Below, in pieces: positions 5,591 to 14,430 of a stretch of DNA of 14,514 nucleotides. Every line of letters begins with the position of its first letter. Positions within the stretch are counted from its first letter, which is position 1. A program made the translations under genes and the position numbers. Below the pieces are notes generated by a model that was not told where the DNA came from, made no database searches, and saw only the letters and a program-made list of their open reading frames with translations. The stretch is from Serratia sp. DD3 (GTDB lineage Bacteria > Pseudomonadota > Gammaproteobacteria > Enterobacterales > Enterobacteriaceae), in the NCBI RefSeq assembly GCF_000496755.2, contig NZ_AYKS02000065.1, forward strand, positions 1 through 14,514. Reading direction: 5' to 3'.

Positions 5591-8245
5591 TCACCCCTCT
5601 TCTAAAGCTAATTTCAATTCTGACATTTCCATATTCCGTGGCCAGATAGGCAACTTAGCCTCCAGCTTTTTGATATAGTCAACCTCCTCCTCTTCACTCA
5701 AACTTGCTTTTACCGGAATCCTTCGCCATAAGCAGCGCCCTAGCCATTTTTGAATATTATCTTGTTCATTAATAGCTAAAAATATTGCTGTGCCAATTAA
5801 AATAACTGCCGCTATTACTGTACCAACTACTGGTATTTCCACGGCTATTGCTACTGTAAGCCATGCTCCAGAAAGCGCTGATGCACCATAAGCAATAGCC
5901 AGTCCATAGTGTTTATTTTGCACTTCATCATATGTATGATATGAATCAAGAAGAACAGTAATCACTCCCGCTCCAACACCAAAACGTTTCCCCCAACGAC
6001 CTATCCATGATAAAAACTTATTGGAACTTAATACCGATAGTTTTGATGAGGAATTGGAAAATAAATTAAACTCTTTTATTCCAATCTCTATGATTGCCAA
6101 AGAGGTACTTGCCAACGCAAAAACACCAGCCCAATATCGTGCAGCAGCCTCAGTCTGGTCTGGTGTTAATTTTGTCTTTTCGTAGTTGGCAGTTTTCACT
6201 ATGGCTACTGTTTGCAAAATCCCAGAAACGACGCCCAAAGTAAAAGGCATTGCTTGGCCCGCCTGCTTCATCCCCCGTTGCACCGCACCTTGCCAGCGGG
6301 TAAATTGTTCCGCCTCTACTTCACCGGTAGTACGCAACAGTTTACTAAGGGCGATGGACCTTTCTTTGGCGGGTAAGGTTTTTAGTTCCTCAACCTTTTC
6401 GATATCAATCATCACCAAGAATCTTTTGGTTTCTTGCCCTTCCATGGGTAAGCCATCAATCCTTAAGCGCCGCAGCTCTTTTTGCACATAGTGGCGCAAT
6501 CGGTCAGCATTCACCCTACCGGTTAAATCACTCTCTTTCGCCAACTGCCCAACCACTTCAGCAACAAATTGCTTATAAGTGCCGGTTTTTTCCAAGGTGA
6601 CAATGGCTTTATTAGTAAATGCCCCCATGGCTACCACTGCATGGAATACCTGGCCTGATTCCAGCGTGCTTTGCAGTTTTGCTACTAATGGCCCGGCGAT
6701 TACTCCAAGCCAGATCCCCATTACTCCAGCAGACTGATCGCGCATTCTTTTGATAGTCTCTTGAAATGCATCAGCAAGACCAGACCAAGGTATGGTAAGC
6801 AGCTCAACACTCCCTTTTACCCCTTCATTAAGCTTTTTAGCTAATTTATCCTGATTGAGCACCATGGCACGGGCCATGATGTTAACCGGGTCGGTTGTAT
6901 CGCCGATAATCAAGGACTGAAAATAGCGTGTCGCACCAATTTTATCTTGCATACCCACAATGCAGTAATTCAACGTCTGAACATAGTCAATGCCACTGCC
7001 CAGGTCATTGGGATCAAAATTATGTTGGAAATACCCCAATAAAAACTGGCCTTGCATACAGGCAATATACATTTTTACACGGGGGACAATAACCCGATCA
7101 TTGTAACTGTTGAGAATAGCATCAAATTTCTGCTGAAATGCATCAACTTTAGCCGGATCGTAATATTGTTCATATTCGGCCCATTTACGTTCTACAACAG
7201 ATTTCATATCCGACTTTGCATCTACCATCTCCGTATACTTTTCATAGTCTACGTGGCCACTTTGAAAAACCTGTTCAGCAACCGAATTGGGGCGAGTCAC
7301 CCCCGACATGGCATTTTTGGGTGATATACCAGCAGCAGCAATTTTATTCTTAGGAAAAAACATCTCACTTTCCATAAACATGCTGTCTGAAATATAATCC
7401 CGTTCAAATTGATTGATCAATGAGGTTTTTAATCCCTTGATAGCCGATAACAGGGCCAACTCGCGCTGATATTCAGGCCGTTGATACACGTTGAGTTGTA
7501 ACTCGTAATTTATCAGTGAAGAAAGGTCCTGTAGTACCGCTGGCGCGTCTTGCAGCAGGATCATCGCCCCCTTGCTACGGTAAAGTTTATTGGCGGCCAG
7601 TTGCAGGTTTAATCCCGCCACAGGTAGCACCCGTTTCCAATGAGCCGCAGACCACTCTTTAGCCTGGCTACTGGCGGCTTTTATGCTGTATTCCGCGACC
7701 GTATCTTCTAACTTATCCAGTGCTATAACTTGATCCGCATTACCCGCAGTGAGCCAGGCATCCATGTCAAAGCATTGCATTGCCTTGCTACGGTAGCTTT
7801 CCTCTTCATGCTGTTTACGTACCACAGCTGTCCAAGCCACCTCAGACCAGACAAACCAGAATTTACCGTTTTTCATTCCCAGAGGTTTAACGGGTAACGT
7901 CACCAGCGAAGCTGTTGCCAATTCTTCTGGCTGATCAGCACACGGTCTCACTTTGCCACCTACAATATCGGCAGGCGCATCACCATTTTCAGGCAGAGGG
8001 TAATAATATCCTTCCGCCGTCACAAAGTAATTGATCCAGCGTTTGCCTGATTCTACCCAGATGTACAAAAAACCCTGACGTAGCAAACGCGCTGTCCAAG
8101 CTGTTTCACCTTGTGCTGCCACTGGTACTTTGATATGACCAGGTAAATGAGGCAAAGTATCCACTGCTGACACCACAGCAGGGCGCAACGGTAAAATGGG
8201 CAAGCCATGCCGAATACAGAATTTACAACCTTTTTGTGTGCTCAT
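5591..8245 (-). CDS. VasX-like T6SS effector, probable pore-forming toxin
   Basis: 884 aa. Seen: N-terminal CKFC (Cys7, Cys10) followed by RHGLPILPLRPAVV, then TARLLRQGFLYIWVESG and WINYFVTAEG, the hallmark layout of the VasX N-terminal domain of the BTH_I2691/VasX effectors. A long helical middle follows, then hydrophobic segments near 667-683, 704-723, 755-768 and 779-822, and a charged tail with EEEE and the ending LALEEG. No hydrolase or nuclease motif is visible. Known: VasX-type toxins are T6SS cargo that permeabilise the target inner membrane and are neutralised by membrane immunity proteins encoded just downstream. Inference: same job here. It follows the DUF4123 adaptor by 28 nt and its stop is 4 nt from the B gene. 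ATG 8245 is the only sensible start; the Shine-Dalgarno is weak (GGAA). Pieces of a divergent homologue of its last 64 codons recur three times downstream. Confidence 0.88.
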   Translation of the reverse strand: MSTQKGCKFCIRHGLPILPLRPAVVSAVDTLPHLPGHIKVPVAAQGETAWTARLLRQGFLYIWVESGKRWINYFVTAEGYYYPLPENGDAPADIVGGKVRPCADQPEELATASLVTLPVKPLGMKNGKFWFVWSEVAWTAVVRKQHEEESYRSKAMQCFDMDAWLTAGNADQVIALDKLEDTVAEYSIKAASSQAKEWSAAHWKRVLPVAGLNLQLAANKLYRSKGAMILLQDAPAVLQDLSSLINYELQLNVYQRPEYQRELALLSAIKGLKTSLINQFERDYISDSMFMESEMFFPKNKIAAAGISPKNAMSGVTRPNSVAEQVFQSGHVDYEKYTEMVDAKSDMKSVVERKWAEYEQYYDPAKVDAFQQKFDAILNSYNDRVIVPRVKMYIACMQGQFLLGYFQHNFDPNDLGSGIDYVQTLNYCIVGMQDKIGATRYFQSLIIGDTTDPVNIMARAMVLNQDKLAKKLNEGVKGSVELLTIPWSGLADAFQETIKRMRDQSAGVMGIWLGVIAGPLVAKLQSTLESGQVFHAVVAMGAFTNKAIVTLEKTGTYKQFVAEVVGQLAKESDLTGRVNADRLRHYVQKELRRLRIDGLPMEGQETKRFLVMIDIEKVEELKTLPAKERSIALSKLLRTTGEVEAEQFTRWQGAVQRGMKQAGQAMPFTLGVVSGILQTVAIVKTANYEKTKLTPDQTEAAARYWAGVFALASTSLAIIEIGIKEFNLFSNSSSKLSVLSSNKFLSWIGRWGKRFGVGAGVITVLLDSYHTYDEVQNKHYGLAIAYGASALSGAWLTVAIAVEIPVVGTVIAAVILIGTAIFLAINEQDNIQKWLGRCLWRRIPVKASLSEEEEVDYIKKLEAKLPIWPRNMEMSELKLALEEG

Positions 8246-8273
8246 ATCGTTTATTCCATCTCAATTTACCGGA

Positions 8274-9110
8274 TTACATGCTGACCATAGACTGCCATTG
8301 GGCTTTATCCCAACTGCTGGTTTCATCGCGATAATAATCAGGGCAGTTTCTAGCCTTTATCAACAGTTCAGCCATCTTCGGAGCAGTCCAAAATGCGTCT
8401 CGTTGTTGCAACCCGTGAAGAGCAAATTCAATTTTGTCTTCCTTGGTCGGCAGTTGGCACTGTGTGGCCTGCCATAACAATGCATCTATACGCTGACTCA
8501 GTGCCTGCCGTTGTGCCATATCACTACATGTGGGCAGTTTTGCCAGTACCTGATTAATCTGCCCGCAACGCTGGAGTTGTTCCAAAGGCATATGCGGGGA
8601 ATCACCCGTTTGGAAAGCAATACGCTCAGGAAACGCCAAGGAATGCCAGCCCCCCTCGAGCCAGAAGGTCCAACAAGGTATTTGCTGTGTTGGAAGTTGG
8701 TGTGACAATTGCCAGGGGCTCAGCATCCAGTGCAAATGAAACAGCACTCTAGGGTCGTAGTAACGCAAAATATGCCCTTGCTGCTGTTGATCTTTAAAAT
8801 ACAATGCATCAGCCAGGGCACCACGTAACTCCTCGGGAGATCGCTTGCTAGATAATAACAGCGAACAGAGTGGCGGTGTGTGCGTGTCTGAATGCTGCGC
8901 CAACTCGAGCATCAATTGGCTCCATGCGGCAGAAGACAAGTCATGTAAGGGCAGCAACCAAGGATAAAGATGTGCCTGTGGAGCCAGCATCGGAGACACC
9001 AGCTCAATCAGTTGCCATTCCTTGGGCAGCTCAGGGTGGCGCCTGCGGTCAATCACGGCAAATTGATGCTCCGCCAGTGGTAGACTCGGTTGTAAATAAT
9101 TAATCTGCAT
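8274..9110 (-). CDS. DUF4123 T6SS adaptor/chaperone (Tap/TEC type)
   Basis: 278 aa from ATG 9110. A GTG at 9113 is in frame, but AAGGAG (9116-9121) is only 2 nt from it and 5 nt from the ATG, so ATG is preferred. Seen: N-terminal HQFAVIDRRR, central YFKDQQQQGHILRYYDPRVL (Arg-Tyr-Tyr-Asp-Pro at 116-120), the signature of DUF4123 proteins, and an overall length typical for the family. Known: DUF4123 proteins bind a cargo effector and load it onto the C-terminal tip of the VgrG encoded next to them; they act in the cytosol and are not themselves secreted. Here it sits between vgrG (9 nt gap) and the VasX-like effector (28 nt gap), so it should couple these two. The ribosome binding site overlaps the vgrG stop codon, consistent with coupled translation. 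Confidence 0.9.
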   Translation of the reverse strand: MQINYLQPSLPLAEHQFAVIDRRRHPELPKEWQLIELVSPMLAPQAHLYPWLLPLHDLSSAAWSQLMLELAQHSDTHTPPLCSLLLSSKRSPEELRGALADALYFKDQQQQGHILRYYDPRVLFHLHWMLSPWQLSHQLPTQQIPCWTFWLEGGWHSLAFPERIAFQTGDSPHMPLEQLQRCGQINQVLAKLPTCSDMAQRQALSQRIDALLWQATQCQLPTKEDKIEFALHGLQQRDAFWTAPKMAELLIKARNCPDYYRDETSSWDKAQWQSMVSM

Positions 9111-9115
9111 CACCG

Positions 9116-9121
9116 CTCCTT
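9116..9121 (-). promoter_or_regulatory. Ribosome binding site AAGGAG of the DUF4123 gene
   Basis: AAGGAG overlaps the vgrG TAA and lies 5 nt from ATG 9110 but only 2 nt from GTG 9113, which decides the start in favour of the ATG. Confidence 0.7.
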
Positions 9122-11492
9122 AGCTCAGTGGCATAGTGGCTTCACTTTCGCTGTCCGCCTGAGAAGCCGTCGACTCACAAGCGGTAAACTTTGGATAAGG
9201 CATATCCAACTTGGCAGGCCCGGCATAATCAAAATCAGCACTTTTCACCTTAAATCCCCCCCCTGTACCATTTTCAATCTTGGCTGGATCAAGGGTGATA
9301 TAGGAACCACCGCACTGTAGGGTGATTTTTTTCTGAGCAGAAATAATAATTTCGTCCTCAGTGCTGTAGATGGATAATTTCTTGTTGGCAATAATATCGA
9401 TGGCATCCGTTTGCGCCTGAATTTCCACCTTGCCTGTTGCCGCAACCAGTTTCATACCCAATTCATGTACAAAGGCGACAAATCCTTTTTTCGCCAGCAA
9501 AACCATACGTTTCAATGTACTGATTTCGGTATTACCACCGGCAGTCATAATCTGGTTTTGGTTGGCACTTAACTGAATATGCTGAGGCGTAGAGAGTGCT
9601 ATCCCACCGGGCGCACCGGCCACAATCACTGGTTGTTGCAACTGATCGACATTTTGTTGTAAAAATTGCTGTTGGCTACTGTTATCCAAGGGATCGATTT
9701 GCGCTGTTTGTAGTACCTCTGACAAGGATTGCGCCAACGCTAACGCATCAGATAGCTGGCGCTTAATTTCATCCATGCTCAGTTGTTCACCACCGGCTCG
9801 TGGTTGCGCCTGCGCGGTGAATAAAAGCCCTTTACCACCACGTAACGCCAGCCAGTCATCGGAACGCAGTTCACCGCCCTCGCCGCGCTTGTGTTTCTCA
9901 CTGTCCACCAGGTGGCCGAGGTTCAGTTGGCTCTTGCCCCCGTACTCGGTTGAGATTTTCACGTGCTCCTGGCCGCGGTTATCATCTAACCTTATTTTGT
10001 TGTTCGAGGGAGTCCTGAGGACATTACGCTTGTAGTTGCGGATGGTGACGTGGTCGCCGTGGGCCGAGTCATGCAACACCCCAACGATGTACGGGCGGTC
10101 GGGATTGCCATCCTCAAACCCTATCGCCACCTCGGTCCCCGCCAGCAGCGGCAGGTGCAGGCCATAGGTGTCCCCGGCATAGGGGCGGGACTGGCGTACC
10201 CACAGGCTTTCAAAGCCGGTTTCCCAACTGGCGCGGTCAAACAGCATGTTGACGCGGTAACGGCCCTCTTTGTCTATGTGCCCATAGGTGTCGTTTTCGG
10301 TGGTACTGGTGACCCGTGCCGGCAAGGTGCCCGCCATCACCGGGCGTGCGCCGGGCTCGGGGCGGAAGCAGTAATCGGTGTTATCCGGCAGGGCTGTAAA
10401 GTGAATTTCAAAACTGCGGTCACGCCGTGCCTGGCTGTGGACTTGGGTAATCAATACCCCTTTGGTGAAGGTGTCGGTGACTTCATGGCCGCCGGTGACC
10501 TTCAGGACTTGCCCCGGTGACAGGGTGGCACAGCTGGTGATACCGGTCAGTTTCGTCTGCTGATTCAGGTAGCGTTCATGGCGAAGACGACCATAAAACG
10601 CGCCGGACTCCGGTGCTGGCTGGCGTTCATGGCTGCTGCCCGCCGTCAGGTAGTTGTCGGCATAGTGATAGGCTTCCCCGTAAGTGGTGCTATCGCCGTG
10701 AGTGACATCCACCTGGGTGTCCATCGCCTCGGTGGCCTGGCGGTAGTTGTAATCCCGGGTAGAGACCTGTTGTTGCACCACCTGATGGTGACTGGTCATG
10801 CCCCAGACCGATTCAACCCCCTGGTCATGCTGGCCGGATGGCGGCACCGAGGGCAGTGTCAGCCCTTTCTGATACCCTTGCTGGCTGTCGTAAAACTCCA
10901 CCACATCAATATTCAACCGGGTGTCGGTGGTAAAGCGGAACCAAATCCCCACTTCACCCAACAAGCGGGTGATAAAGTGCAGGTCATCTTCGCCGTACTG
11001 CATCACCTGCTCACGGCGTGGGTACTCCGCCGTCAGTGAAAACAGAAAATCCTGACCGCGCATGTTGTGGCGCTCACGCAGGATTTTTTCCACAATCTGG
11101 GGCACCGTCATGTCCTGGTAGATGGCATTCTGGTGTGCGCGGTCCAGCAGCGCCAGCCGGGGTTGCAGGGTCAGGGCGTAACGGGTTTCATCTTTGGAGG
11201 TGCTCAGGCGTTCAAAGCCGGTCACCACCCCCTGTATCACCCGCAACGGTTGCTGGATTTTAATGCCAAAGCCCTGGTCCACCGGGGCCTGCAGCGTCAG
11301 CGAGGCCGCCTTCATCAACATCGCTTCACGGCGGATAGCCTGGTCGGCACTGGTAAACTCAATGCGGTAGCTGAAAGGTTGACTTAAGGCTTCCTGACCT
11401 TCAAACACCAAGACATCCAGCCCGCTGTTGCAGCCTTTGACTGACAGCAGATGATGACTGTGATTGAACATTAATAACGGCGCAATACTCAT
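9120..11492 (-). CDS. vgrG: VgrG spike protein (TssI) with DUF2345 tip extension
   Basis: 790 aa. Seen: gp27-like N-terminal half (1 to about 380, with LLSVKG, EVLxFEG-like opening and YGEDDLHFITRLLGEVGIW at 166-184), the OB-fold region with GFEDGNPDRPYIVGVLHDS at 458-476, the gp5-like stretch IRNYKRNVLRTPSNN, a helical linker (about 570-620), and a DUF2345-type beta-helical extension (about 620-765). The final 25 residues are short and polar; no toxin domain is appended. Known: VgrG trimers cap the Hcp tube and carry effectors. Inference: this is a carrier VgrG using the downstream adaptor to load the VasX-like effector. Start ATG overlaps the clpV stop (ATGA). The segment left of about 9780 (residue 570 onward) is clearly less GC-rich than the rest, suggesting the tip was exchanged together with the cargo genes. 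Confidence 0.95.
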   Translation of the reverse strand: MSIAPLLMFNHSHHLLSVKGCNSGLDVLVFEGQEALSQPFSYRIEFTSADQAIRREAMLMKAASLTLQAPVDQGFGIKIQQPLRVIQGVVTGFERLSTSKDETRYALTLQPRLALLDRAHQNAIYQDMTVPQIVEKILRERHNMRGQDFLFSLTAEYPRREQVMQYGEDDLHFITRLLGEVGIWFRFTTDTRLNIDVVEFYDSQQGYQKGLTLPSVPPSGQHDQGVESVWGMTSHHQVVQQQVSTRDYNYRQATEAMDTQVDVTHGDSTTYGEAYHYADNYLTAGSSHERQPAPESGAFYGRLRHERYLNQQTKLTGITSCATLSPGQVLKVTGGHEVTDTFTKGVLITQVHSQARRDRSFEIHFTALPDNTDYCFRPEPGARPVMAGTLPARVTSTTENDTYGHIDKEGRYRVNMLFDRASWETGFESLWVRQSRPYAGDTYGLHLPLLAGTEVAIGFEDGNPDRPYIVGVLHDSAHGDHVTIRNYKRNVLRTPSNNKIRLDDNRGQEHVKISTEYGGKSQLNLGHLVDSEKHKRGEGGELRSDDWLALRGGKGLLFTAQAQPRAGGEQLSMDEIKRQLSDALALAQSLSEVLQTAQIDPLDNSSQQQFLQQNVDQLQQPVIVAGAPGGIALSTPQHIQLSANQNQIMTAGGNTEISTLKRMVLLAKKGFVAFVHELGMKLVAATGKVEIQAQTDAIDIIANKKLSIYSTEDEIIISAQKKITLQCGGSYITLDPAKIENGTGGGFKVKSADFDYAGPAKLDMPYPKFTACESTASQADSESEATMPLS

Positions 11493-14155
11493 GGCTGCTC
11501 TCCTGATGTGTGTCCGCTGGCGGTATCAAACTCCAGCACAATTCCTTCTTCCTCATCCCAGCCCAGGGTCAGGGTCTTGGGTTTTTGCTTCGCCGCCATA
11601 TAAGTCAGTAACTGCTGGCTCAGCACCGGCAATATCTGCTGGTTGAGCAGGCTGTCGACATTACGTGCCCCGGTGTCTGGCAGTAGGCAGGCGTCGGTCA
11701 GCGCGTCATACAGGCTGTCACCGATCTGGGTGGTGAGGCCGTAATGGCGTTGCAGGCGCTGGCTGACCTGATTCAGTTTCATCTGTACAATGGTACGCAT
11801 CGCGGTGGCGTCCAGTGGGCGGTAAATCACCGTCTGGAAGCGCGCCAGCAAGGCGGGCAGGAAGTGGTCACGCAGCACCGGGCGCAGCAGTTCGTGCAGG
11901 TCGCCTTCGCTGGCCTCCGGTTGTTCATCCAGCAACTGCATCAGCAAGTCACTGCCGAGGTTGGCGGTCATCAATATCACGGTGTTACGAAAATCAATCT
12001 CGCGCCCTTCGCCATCGCGCATAAAGCCCCGGTCAAACACCTGATAGAACAGGTTCATCACATCCCGGTGGGCTTTTTCCACTTCATCGAGCAGCACTAC
12101 GCTGTAGGGGCGCTTGCGCACCGCTTCGGTCAAGATGCCGCCCTGGCCGTAACCCACATACCCCGGTGGTGAGCCTTTCAGTTGTGAAACGGTGTGCGGC
12201 TCCTGGTATTCGGACAGGTTGATGGTGATCAGCGATTTCTCGCCACCGTACAGGCCATCGGCCAAGGCCAGCGCGGTTTCGGTTTTCCCTACGCCACTCG
12301 GCCCAACCAGTAAAAATACCCCTTGCGGGCCATTTTCCGGCGTCAAGCCGGTTTTGGCGGCGCGCAGACGTTGGGCAATGGCGGTCAGGGCGGTATCTTG
12401 CCCCACCACCCGTTGACCAATCTCCCCTTCCAGGCTCAGCAGTTCGGTTTGTTCATCTTTCATCAGTGAGGAGAGCGGCACCCCGGTCCAGTCGGCAACC
12501 ACGTTGGCGACGGTACGGGTATCGACATCCACCTGTATCAGGGGCTCCGGCTGTTGCAACTGCTCAAGCTGTTGTTGCAGCGTGGTCACTTCAGCCTGAC
12601 GGCTCAGGTCCTGGCGGCAGGTCATCAGTTGCTGCACCCGTTCTTTTTCGGCGTTAAAGCGGTGGTCTAAGGTTTCCAGTGCGGTGTCCAGTTCCCCACG
12701 CTGAATTTCAATGGCACTCAGCCGCTCACCGTGTTGCTGGCTGCCAGTGGCGATATCTTCCAGCAGGGCTTGCTGCTCCAACTCCAGGGCGGTCAGTTGG
12801 GCTTTCAGGCGCACAATGGCTTCCGGCAGTGTATCCAGGCTCATGCGCACCCGGGCGGCGGCGGTGTCCAGCAGGTCCACCGCTTTGTCCGGCAATTGGC
12901 GACCGGTGAGATAACGGCGGGACAGGGTGACGGCGGCACGCACCGCATCGTCGGTGATATGCACGCCATGGTGTTCGGCGTAGCGGGATTTCAGGCCACG
13001 CAGCATCAGGCAGGCGGTGTCATCGTCTGGCTCGTCCACTTTCACCATCTGGAAGCGGCGCTCCAGCGCAGCATCACGTTCAAAATACTGTTTGTATTCA
13101 CTCCAGGTGGTGGCAGCAATGGTGCGCAGTTCGCCTCGTGCCAACGCCGGTTTCAGCAGGTTGGCGGCATCTGCCCCACCGGCCTGATTACCAGCACCGA
13201 TAATGGTGTGGGCTTCATCAATAAACAGCAGTATCGGTGTCGGTGATTGTTGTACCGCATCAATCACGTTTTTCAGCCGTTGTTCAAACTCCCCTTTAAC
13301 CCCGGCACCCGCTTGCAGCAACCCCAGGTCCAAAGTACGCAGCGCCACCGGTTTGAGGCTTTCCGGTACATTGCCCTCGGCAATGCGCAGTGCCAGCCCT
13401 TCCACCAGGGCGGTTTTCCCTACCCCCGGCTCCCCCACCAGTATCGGGTTGTTTTTGCGGCGGCGAGAGAGGATATCTACCATCTGGCGGATTTCGGTGT
13501 CACGCCCAAATACCGGGTCAATCTGACCTGCTTTGGCTTTGGCGGTGACATCCAGGGTAAATTTGTCCAGCGCGTTCTGCAGGGCAGCGGACAGTTCGCC
13601 GGCCTTGAGCGCTGTTTCAGGTGTGGCGTCGGTGTGCAGTTCCGGTGAGTGGCCGCTTTGTGCCAGCTCGGCTTCCTGCTGCACTTCCGGACGTTCCTCC
13701 GACTGCATATCCAGCAGTGGGCGCAGGCGCTCCAGTTGGCTCTGCCCCAGGGTCAGCAATGGCCACAGCGCATCGCAGGCTATCAGTTTGGGTTTATCCA
13801 CCAACGCCATCAGCAGGTGGACACTGCGAATAGACTCTTCCCCCGCCAGCGAGGCACGCAACCAGGCTTCCTGCAGCAGGGTTTGGGTGGCTTCCGCCAA
13901 CTGCGGGCGGCTACGCACCGAGCGCGGGCGGTTATCCAGCCAGGCCAGCAGCTCTTGCCACAGGGTGTCCAGTTCCCACTCGTAACGGCGTGCCAATACG
14001 GTGATATCCCCTTCCCCCTGTTCCAGGAGTTTCAGCAACCAGTGCTCCGGCAGAATTTCCGCATGGGCGCGGGTCTGACACAGTGAGGCGGCCCCTTCCA
14101 TGGCTCGGGCACAGTAAGGGTTAAGACGACGTAACAGGATAGCGGGGTTTTCCAT
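11489..14155 (-). CDS. tssH: ClpV/TssH, T6SS sheath-recycling AAA+ ATPase
   Basis: 888 aa from ATG 14155 (MENPAILLRRLNP), chosen over an upstream ATG at 14203 because the family starts here and AAGAGAG precedes it. Seen: N-domain (1 to about 150) whose first helix binds the contracted sheath in the family; AAA1 with Walker A GEPGVGKT (241-248), Walker B LLFIDEAH (309-316) and ERRF arginine region (365-368); a coiled-coil middle domain (about 445-535, rich in L, Q, E); AAA2 with Walker A GPSGVGKT (618-625) and Walker B VVLLDEVEKAH. All key residues are intact and the length is normal. Known: ClpV hexamers unfold TssC to disassemble the contracted TssB/TssC sheath for reuse. It is first in the visible transcription unit, and its stop overlaps the vgrG start. 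Confidence 0.96.
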   Translation of the reverse strand: MENPAILLRRLNPYCARAMEGAASLCQTRAHAEILPEHWLLKLLEQGEGDITVLARRYEWELDTLWQELLAWLDNRPRSVRSRPQLAEATQTLLQEAWLRASLAGEESIRSVHLLMALVDKPKLIACDALWPLLTLGQSQLERLRPLLDMQSEERPEVQQEAELAQSGHSPELHTDATPETALKAGELSAALQNALDKFTLDVTAKAKAGQIDPVFGRDTEIRQMVDILSRRRKNNPILVGEPGVGKTALVEGLALRIAEGNVPESLKPVALRTLDLGLLQAGAGVKGEFEQRLKNVIDAVQQSPTPILLFIDEAHTIIGAGNQAGGADAANLLKPALARGELRTIAATTWSEYKQYFERDAALERRFQMVKVDEPDDDTACLMLRGLKSRYAEHHGVHITDDAVRAAVTLSRRYLTGRQLPDKAVDLLDTAAARVRMSLDTLPEAIVRLKAQLTALELEQQALLEDIATGSQQHGERLSAIEIQRGELDTALETLDHRFNAEKERVQQLMTCRQDLSRQAEVTTLQQQLEQLQQPEPLIQVDVDTRTVANVVADWTGVPLSSLMKDEQTELLSLEGEIGQRVVGQDTALTAIAQRLRAAKTGLTPENGPQGVFLLVGPSGVGKTETALALADGLYGGEKSLITINLSEYQEPHTVSQLKGSPPGYVGYGQGGILTEAVRKRPYSVVLLDEVEKAHRDVMNLFYQVFDRGFMRDGEGREIDFRNTVILMTANLGSDLLMQLLDEQPEASEGDLHELLRPVLRDHFLPALLARFQTVIYRPLDATAMRTIVQMKLNQVSQRLQRHYGLTTQIGDSLYDALTDACLLPDTGARNVDSLLNQQILPVLSQQLLTYMAAKQKPKTLTLGWDEEEGIVLEFDTASGHTSGEQP

Positions 14156-14190
14156 TATTGTTTCTCTCTTGTTCTTTTTGCGTTTACATC

Positions 14191-14202
14191 TGAAATATTT
14201 CA
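14191..14202. promoter_or_regulatory. Perfect 12-bp palindrome upstream of clpV
   Basis: TGAAATATTTCA reads the same on both strands and sits about 36 nt before the clpV ATG. It is extended by a second ATTTCAG so that CTGAAAT and ATTTCAG also form an inverted repeat (14190-14209). It could bind a dimeric regulator or be a chance AT-rich palindrome. No clear -35/-10 pair was found in the surrounding 14156-14430 stretch, which otherwise shows no gene. Confidence 0.3.
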
Positions 14203-14430
14203 ATTTCAGGGTAAATAAAATGGGTGTTTTTGTTTGATGGGTGTCAGTACTTTCGGTCGCCTGGCGCTTTTTACCTTATGGGCACACCGTGTCTGCGTTC
14301 AACGCCTTCAATGGCGTCAACCACCGTGTTCACCTGAATGATTGATAAGTATTACGCTGAAATTAATTACCATTAATATTCCCTCTGTAGCTCGACATGG
14401 CTTTCGAGCGCTGGATGAGCGGTGTTCCAT

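Noticed and set aside
10050..11387. Long plus-strand frames opposite vgrG
   Set aside because: Antisense frames in GC-rich coding DNA; the minus strand has an unmistakable full-length VgrG.
12731..14086. Long plus-strand frames opposite clpV
   Set aside because: Same reason; the ClpV frame on the minus strand carries all AAA+ motifs.
14271..14351. 26-codon minus-strand open stretch ending GVERRHGVPIR*
   Set aside because: Looks slightly protein-like but is too short, starts after a stop and has no start with a ribosome binding site; possibly a relic, not supportable as a gene.
14390..14409. GCTCGA/TCGAGC hairpin as terminator of an upstream gene
   Set aside because: Only 6 bp of stem and no U-tract on either strand.
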